The notes beneath the pieces were generated by a model that worked only from the letters and a program-made list of their open reading frames with translations, ran no database searches and was not told the DNA's origin. From contig JAGTWJ010000017.1 of assembly GCA_020064725.1 (NCBI GenBank), positions 434,001-498,000 on the forward strand: a stretch of 64,000 nucleotides of DNA, written 5' to 3'. This stretch comes from Drechslerella dactyloides (lineage: Eukaryota > Ascomycota > Orbiliomycetes > Orbiliales > Orbiliaceae). Every line of letters begins with the position of its first letter. Position 1 is the stretch's first letter. Shown in pieces: positions 57,955-64,000 of the stretch. The position numbers and the translations under genes were made by a program.

Positions 57955-59945
57955 TCTGTCCCGTCCAGTTGCAAGTTAAGTTAGTCAAAAGGCGTAGTCC
58001 GAAATATTGTAGGAAGTGGTGGCTGAGAAGGAGATCCGCGCCCTAATATGTATTAAATAGAACTCGTGTCTTATCGCAGTTCTGGCTGCTGGCGTATTTC
58101 ATCTGCTGGTATCGATTTTGAAAATGTTGGAGAAGAGTAGTTTATAGATTGACCCCCATAAGACAAATCGGTTGCTCTACCTTTACCACAGAACCCTGTC
58201 TGCGGAACAGAGACTTATTGCCGGAGGATAAGGAAGAGAGCAGTGTGTGTCTACAATATGACGATAAATGGAAGCCAGGAGATCGATGGCAGAAGATGGT
58301 GTTTAAGAATACCTCGAAAGAAAGTGCTGCGCCTTATATCAAGCAAGGGTTCGATTTGTATGAGCCTTGAAATTCGCGGGCTGAGCCTGCCGCGAAAAGT
58401 GGAGGCCTAGGACCGTCATTCCTATCCGAGCATCGCGCAGAGATAACTCTCCGATATGGTGGAGGAGATTACAGAATGTCGAACACAAGCTTTGTCTGTA
58501 CCCGAACTGATGATCTAGGGAGATGTCAAAAAGCGAATCAGGTGTCGATACACATCTTGTACGACAGCTGACAGGCTTGGCCGAGAATGAAGCCGAAGTC
58601 GTAAAAGCAAGGCGGCGACAGAATGCCAGCACCGGCCTGGGGGTTCACCCTCGCCGATAGTGCGGGGCATACGCTCTGCCGGGACAACAAAGCAACCGCC
58701 TGACCTTGTGCAGACGAGGGTACTGCGATCCTTCAGCCTCGTTGCGTCTAGCCGGACAGATCCCGCAATTTGCATTTGCGGAGGTACTCAACAAGTGCGC
58801 TCGGGTGATCCCGAAGCCCGGCCACCTCCTCGCCATCTTGCCAAAAGGCTTCCATCTTTGGGGAGATTACGGCCCCTCGTCCGCAACGCAAATGCCAACA
58901 TCCCACCATTCACCGTTCGCCGACGGCGCCTGCAACGATGAATCCGATTGGCTGATGGGATGCGGGATGCATTGGAATTGAGCGATTTCCGATGGCTCGC
59001 CCGCCATCGATAGCCAGTCATCTTCGACCGCCTTTCTGAGCGCTTGGCAGCAAGATCCTGTGCAGCACCGCCGCTTTCCCCTCATCGATCTCTCCAAGTG
59101 ACTGTTCCTTGTTTGAGCAAACACTCAACGCCTCCACTCTTACGCATTTTTCTGTATCTTTACAGACTCAACCAGCATTCCTATCGAGAAAGTCGACAAT
59201 TTAGCCTTGTCTTGCCCTCCAGTATACAGATACCAGATTGCTTTGACTTACTGTGGTTGCAAGTTTGTGACGAGGGCCGAATTTGCAGACTGCTGCGTGC
59301 CTCGAGCTGGCCGCGCGCTTCCTTTCGGGATATCAAGAGCACGTCAAGAGTGAGCTTCCGCCATTTGACTCCCAGTGATGATTGCTGTGCTAACTTCTCG
59401 AGTCGAGAGAGGTACATGTACTTCGACGAACGCGACGTTGAATTGCGACTTGTTGACGGACACCCACGAGGCTGCCTCGTATCGAAACACGACCTCGAAA
59501 GTTTGCCAAACGGCAAGTCTACGCGATCCATCGACCAGGCTGCCAGTTAGTTACCGATAACAAGGGACGCCGGTACCGAGGGCGCGCATACCCGATCTGA
59601 CTAGGGAGAGTGTTTGGCTTGCGAATCCTCGACTGGCCTGGCGGATTGGTGGATCGGAGTCCGGGGGCTGCAGGCAGACGATGCGGAAGCTGCGGCCAGC
59701 CAAAGCAGAAAAGCCACAGCAACACAGAAATCACGTGGGACGACGTCGAGATATCTTCGCGAGTGAAGCCGGAGGATTGGAGACCAGAATAATTCTCTGA
59801 CAGTGGTAGAGAGAGCTCAACCGCCTAGAGCTAGCATCAAGTGGGGCTTGAGTATAAAGCCTCGTTGGGCAAATGCGTGCGTGGGTTTAGATACGCGTAA
59901 CTATTTGCATAAAAGTATGCAGAGACGCATATATATACTCCCACG
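57955..59945. other. 2-kb region between the small gene and F-box B
   Basis: The frame 58149-58370 (plus; DDKWKPGDRWQKMVF...) has protein-like composition but no context. A GC-richer island spans about 58640-59560 without a consistent reading frame. Both may be relics. The last 150 bp form the F-box B promoter. Confidence 0.4.
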
Positions 59946-61547
59946 ATGGCCAACCATTGCAACCTACTCTCGTTGCCGTACGAATTACTTCTCCAGATCG
60001 TAGAGTGTCTACAACGGCAGTCTATTGTGTCCCCGTGGAGGCCCCATTCGAAACTCTTCCACGTTTCCTACGGCCCTCGAGCATCCTGTCTCTTCTCCGT
60101 CGCCCATTCCTGCAGACGACTACGAGATGTCGCATTCCCGCTCCTGCATCGAAGACTAGAGTTATGTCACGTTGGGATTCTAGTCCATTCATCCTACGAG
60201 GTGGTCCTCCCTGGCTACGTACCGCTTATCACATATCTTCATAAGTATCCCGATCGAGGGTATGTCACTCGAGAGCTCAAAATCGGGACGTGGAGCTCTA
60301 CGTCGCATTGGGAACAATTGAGACGCTACATGTCCGATAAAGACATCTACAACCACATCCAGACGTTCAAAGCCGTAGCTAAAAGATGTGGGGTTGCCTA
60401 CCCGGTGCTGCTCGGTGGGATTGAAAGCGGCGACGGCGGTGCATTTGTCGCGCTTCTAACATACATGCTTCCGAATTTAACAGAATTGATCCTCAATCCA
60501 GGCGATGAATTCCGTGTGGGAGCTCCGTCGACACGGCATTTAATCGTCGCCTGGAAGACTGTGCGGCCAAGTTGTTATCAAACCCTTACTGCCGTGACCA
60601 TCTCTTACGGAGATGTAAGATCTCACGGCGAATATCCGTGCTCCCACACCGTCGCGGAATTCCTGAAGCTTCCGTCTCTCAAGAAGGTCGTGGTTAGTAC
60701 GCAGACGCACGGTTCCCGTGGCCTAGAGATGCCATCTGCAGCTTGGAAACAGCTCGCCGCGGAAAATCCAGACATTTCCACGTCCTTTGCTGGTCTAGAG
60801 AGACAGGCCACTACAGATGCAAGTATGGGGAGCGGCCTCGATGGCGGTGCAATAGCCATCGCAAAGACAAGCAGCCAATTCGACGAAGAAATTAGACTCA
60901 GCTATCGCGATTGCTCTGACGAGTGCCTACTCGAGCTCTCCCAGCGATCCGCAGCAGCCCTCGAAAGACTGGAATTCCACGGAACATGGATGGGCCAGTG
61001 GAACATCCTGCCGATAATCCGTTCGGCCGTCCATCTCAAAGTCCTGAAACTCACAGACAACTCGCCCACCGAATGTTGGCCAGATACAGTGGACACAGCA
61101 ATACGCTTGCATGCCCCGTCATTGGAGAGGCTCATATTGGACGTCAACTACTTCTCATACGTAGCAAATACACAAGAGCCCTCATTCCTTCCGTGTATCG
61201 CAGGAATCCCTCATCTTAAGATTCTCTGGCTGAACTTCCGAAGCATATTGACTTTCCTGAAGCAACCACTTGACTTACAAAAGTTCCTTCCGCGATCTTT
61301 GAGCAGTCTAGTTATCAAAGACTCGGTCGCGCCGCCTGTATCCTGGGGTGGCAGTACGAAGCTGCAGGCATACTCTAATGCGATGCAGTCCCTGTCAACG
61401 ATCACTCGGGAGGGCTTTCCAAGCCTGGAGGTGATTCATGTCTGGAAACCTCGGATCGAGTATTGGTGCTACGAGGAATTGCAATCAAAGCTCGAGAGCT
61501 TGCAAGAAACTTTTGACATGCGGGGTATCGAGTTGCTTCTAATGTGA
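59946..61547 (+). CDS. F-box/LRR-like protein B
   Basis: Single-exon frame, 533 aa. The F-box is at the N-terminus (LLSLPYELLLQIVECLQRQS, then VAHSCRRLRDVAFPLLHRRL at about residues 58-72). A degenerate leucine-rich body follows. It shares a segment order with F-box A: YLHKYPDRGYVTRELKIGTW, then FVALLTYMLPNLTELIL, the STRHLIVAW region, and an ending RGIELLLM. This indicates divergent paralogues. Other LRR-like pieces are LERLEFHG, HLKVLKLTDN and HLKILWLNFRSILTF. It probably acts as an SCF substrate receptor; the target is unknown. The start Met lies seven residues before the F-box core. Confidence 0.86.
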   Translation: MANHCNLLSLPYELLLQIVECLQRQSIVSPWRPHSKLFHVSYGPRASCLFSVAHSCRRLRDVAFPLLHRRLELCHVGILVHSSYEVVLPGYVPLITYLHKYPDRGYVTRELKIGTWSSTSHWEQLRRYMSDKDIYNHIQTFKAVAKRCGVAYPVLLGGIESGDGGAFVALLTYMLPNLTELILNPGDEFRVGAPSTRHLIVAWKTVRPSCYQTLTAVTISYGDVRSHGEYPCSHTVAEFLKLPSLKKVVVSTQTHGSRGLEMPSAAWKQLAAENPDISTSFAGLERQATTDASMGSGLDGGAIAIAKTSSQFDEEIRLSYRDCSDECLLELSQRSAAALERLEFHGTWMGQWNILPIIRSAVHLKVLKLTDNSPTECWPDTVDTAIRLHAPSLERLILDVNYFSYVANTQEPSFLPCIAGIPHLKILWLNFRSILTFLKQPLDLQKFLPRSLSSLVIKDSVAPPVSWGGSTKLQAYSNAMQSLSTITREGFPSLEVIHVWKPRIEYWCYEELQSKLESLQETFDMRGIELLLM

Positions 61548-64000
61548 TCCCACCGGTGATCCCACCGCGGGCCGGGTGCATTTATGCCTCTCGATCGTAG
61601 GTATCCCCGTTGCGACTAGCTACGAATAGCTAGAAAATGGCGTCTGGTTTACGAGACATTTCAAACTCTATGCATCAGTGCATTGGCGTGAAGCGGTATT
61701 CATTTGGAAATATGTTGCCCCTGTACACAGCGCCTGGCATCGAGGCTACCATTGTACAAGATTCTATCCATAAGGACATGCATGTAAATTCCTTTCTAGA
61801 TATATAATGGCCGAATACGAGATTCCTTGGTTAACTCCACGGATTAAGAATTTTAGACGAATTAGTTCCATGCATGCACGCTCGGATACCAGCATACGCC
61901 CTATCAATACCCGAACACTCGAACGCTTCTCATCTACTCCAGCCCCTTCTCAAAGTTTCAAAACCGAAGGAAAAATCCTTCGAGAATTACACTTATGTAT
62001 TACATCATTCCTACATTTAAGCTTGAGTCTCTCGTGTTTATTTTTGATCTGAAGGACATATATATAGCTATGAACACATATCAAATTGAAGTTCAATCGA
62101 AGGTAAATATTGTCCTAGTCAGGGGCCAGACGCCTAGGCTCGCTGTTAAAACATCGTCCATGAAATTGCACAATCGGTCTGTATCCCCAATTGATATCAT
62201 AGATCGTGATAATAGAGAATTGACTCGCATGTAAGCACGCCTACTGGGACGTCGTACAAATTAGATGCTTTCTTCGCTAAGGCGATTGATATACGGGTTG
62301 GTTCCTCCTTATTCACGCCATAATCATCGCAACTTCAACTGGACTAGGCCAGATCTAGTCAGTGTAAGACTACTCATCGCATCGAAACCTTCAGGCATAT
62401 ATAATGTTTACACACATATATAGGAGCGACTAATACCTTTCAATACCGATTCAAGATTCGCGCATTATTCGTCGTGTACGGTACGGATTATACAGTATGA
62501 ACATCGATACAATCAGTTTGTATAGCATGACATTGAGTCCATGTAAACCATTTTTATGAGAAGATTCTAGGAGTAGGAGGATGATTTTCAGCTGCACGAC
62601 CGCGCATCAAACAGATTGAATGACAGTACATACATGCATCTATAGCTCCGGATACTGAATATCGGCTTCCATTGATGAAACCATATTACTCTATATTGCC
62701 CTTGCCACCTATGACTTCGGTAGAGATTATAGATGATCAGCTGATCCGTCAGCTGAGCTCGGTAAAAAAGAGGCTGAATAGATCAGTTTTATCCAGTCTC
62801 CAAATTAACATATCTGGGCCAGAATATCTAAGTCTCAATAATGCCTCGGGATCGCAGTATTATACTAATAATGTAGTATAAGCCTTGCTCATTGGCGGCA
62901 TCGTAAGCTCAAATTATGAGCTTCGAACCCTGGTACTGGAGTACTACAAGCTTGCTAACTCTATACCGAGTATGTTCTCTTATTAACCAAACCGTGACGG
63001 CTTCGCCGGCTAAGGTACGACAGAGCAGCCAGTTAATTGCATTTAGTTGTCTATGTATCTGTATCTAGATATCTGCAATGACTAACTATCCAGAAATTGT
63101 CCGAAGCAGAATGACATGTATCTACTAGGGCCAGCTGCTACTGCTCGGCCTATAGGCGTCGGCTTAATCCGTAACGTCGCACACGCATATCATGATCGTA
63201 CAGCTTGCTAGATACATATCCCAAATCTGACTAGATGAACACCTATTGAAAATTTCTTAGGCACTGTATTATTTTATCAGCTTTATATGTGCAGGTCGCT
63301 TGACGTGACACAGCACGCTCAACGACGTCTATGGAAAGAAATAACACACAAACAACACACTTCGACCATGGGCTTGGAGCTGTCAGCTGTCAGTACACAG
63401 CACCAGTCATCGAATTATCGAATCCGATTTATCACAGTCTTTCATAATAATTCCAATAACACAAATTCGTTTCCTCCCGTTTCTTAGCAATATCGGGCGA
63501 TTTCGCAAGAAGTCCTAGACTTAAACCCACCGAGCGTGAAGGCAAGATATCACTCGCTCGGTAACCCGGCTTATGTCCCCGCGCAAATCACATACTCCAT
63601 TGGGAATGAAATTGGCATTCGGGCAGCCAGGAAAACTGGGCAACTGTATCTCCCAATGGCAATTCTCAAAACACTTGAACCTGCGAGGTGCAGTGTATTG
63701 CATGACGCGTCGGCACAAATATCATTGATCATTAAAAGATCAACCCGGGCCGCGCGCCCTGCAACAAGGTTAACGCATCATCGTGTCAAACACGGGAAGG
63801 AAATTTCAAAGCGGAAATACCATGAAATATACAGACATTCCAAAGCAATCAATGGAAATGTCTCACTAGCCGCCGTTAAAGAGACCGGTGACTAGTTCTA
63901 GAACAACATCCAGTCTGCCGTCGGCTTGTTCCTGTGACAGCTGGCAGATACCTGCTGTCGTGTTGCGTTGGCTACTCTTGCATGCATGAGCTCAAAATAA
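61548..64000. other. AT-rich gene-poor end of the window
   Basis: Many TATATA stretches and short frames without motifs (61807-62052, 62672-62881, 63536-63895). On the minus strand at about 62930-62985 there is a B-box-like GGGTTCGAAGC preceded by TTAGCAAGCTTGTAG, a possible tRNA-derived relic. No telomere repeat is visible. Confidence 0.45.

Noticed and set aside
59044..59550. 168-aa frame upstream of F-box B
   Set aside because: No recognisable motif, several competing frames, and a GC-rich island without consistent coding bias.
63536..63895. 119-aa frame near the right end
   Set aside because: Random-looking sequence in an AT-rich gene-poor stretch with no splice or motif evidence.
1..64000. 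CRISPR array, prokaryotic operons or riboswitches
   Set aside because: None seen. Intron-bearing eukaryotic genes throughout make them implausible.

Overview
The window is nuclear DNA from a filamentous ascomycete (Pezizomycotina-type). Genes are interrupted by short GT...AG introns of about 48 to 110 bp, the two strands carry roughly equal numbers of genes with no operons, and the recognisable proteins are fungal eukaryotic ones: Exo84, Elp4, PP2A catalytic subunit, GPN2 and Pop5. A tRNA-Asn with an intron after position 37 and several F-box proteins fit the same picture. Genus and species cannot be read from the sequence. All exon boundaries below are hand-made from splice signals, phase continuity and family knowledge.

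The left part, 1 to about 39.7 kb, is a gene-dense core. In order it holds Exo84 (+), a multi-pass membrane protein (+), a 97-aa single-span microprotein (+), Elp4 (-), a 928-aa low-complexity protein (-), a 3.6-kb non-coding gap, a nuclease-like/kinase-like fusion (+), PP2A catalytic subunit (+), GPN2 (-), an unrecognised helical protein (-) divergent from Pop5 (+), a nuclear-looking protein with an in-frame TAG (-), a VWA-Vint (Hint/intein-like) protein (-), tRNA-Asn (+), a frameshifted trypsin-like peptidase relic (+), an F-box/zinc-cysteine protein (-) and a very large Ser/Pro-rich protein with an in-frame TAG near its C-terminus (-).

From about 39.7 kb to the end the character changes. 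Gaps of 2 to 8 kb have no convincing coding sequence but do have poly(A) runs, T/A palindromes and AT-rich stretches. The few genes are lineage-type ones: a two-exon acidic protein, two related F-box/LRR-like proteins and one small basic/acidic protein. This looks like an accessory or subtelomere-like compartment next to a core block, though no telomere repeat or intact transposon is visible.

The housekeeping genes serve secretion (Exo84), tRNA wobble modification (Elp4), tRNA and rRNA processing (Pop5), RNA polymerase assembly (GPN2) and phospho-signalling (PP2A). The most unusual items are the VWA-Vint protein, the nuclease-kinase fusion whose kinase part has GFG in place of DFG, and the two genes whose frames continue across a TAG.
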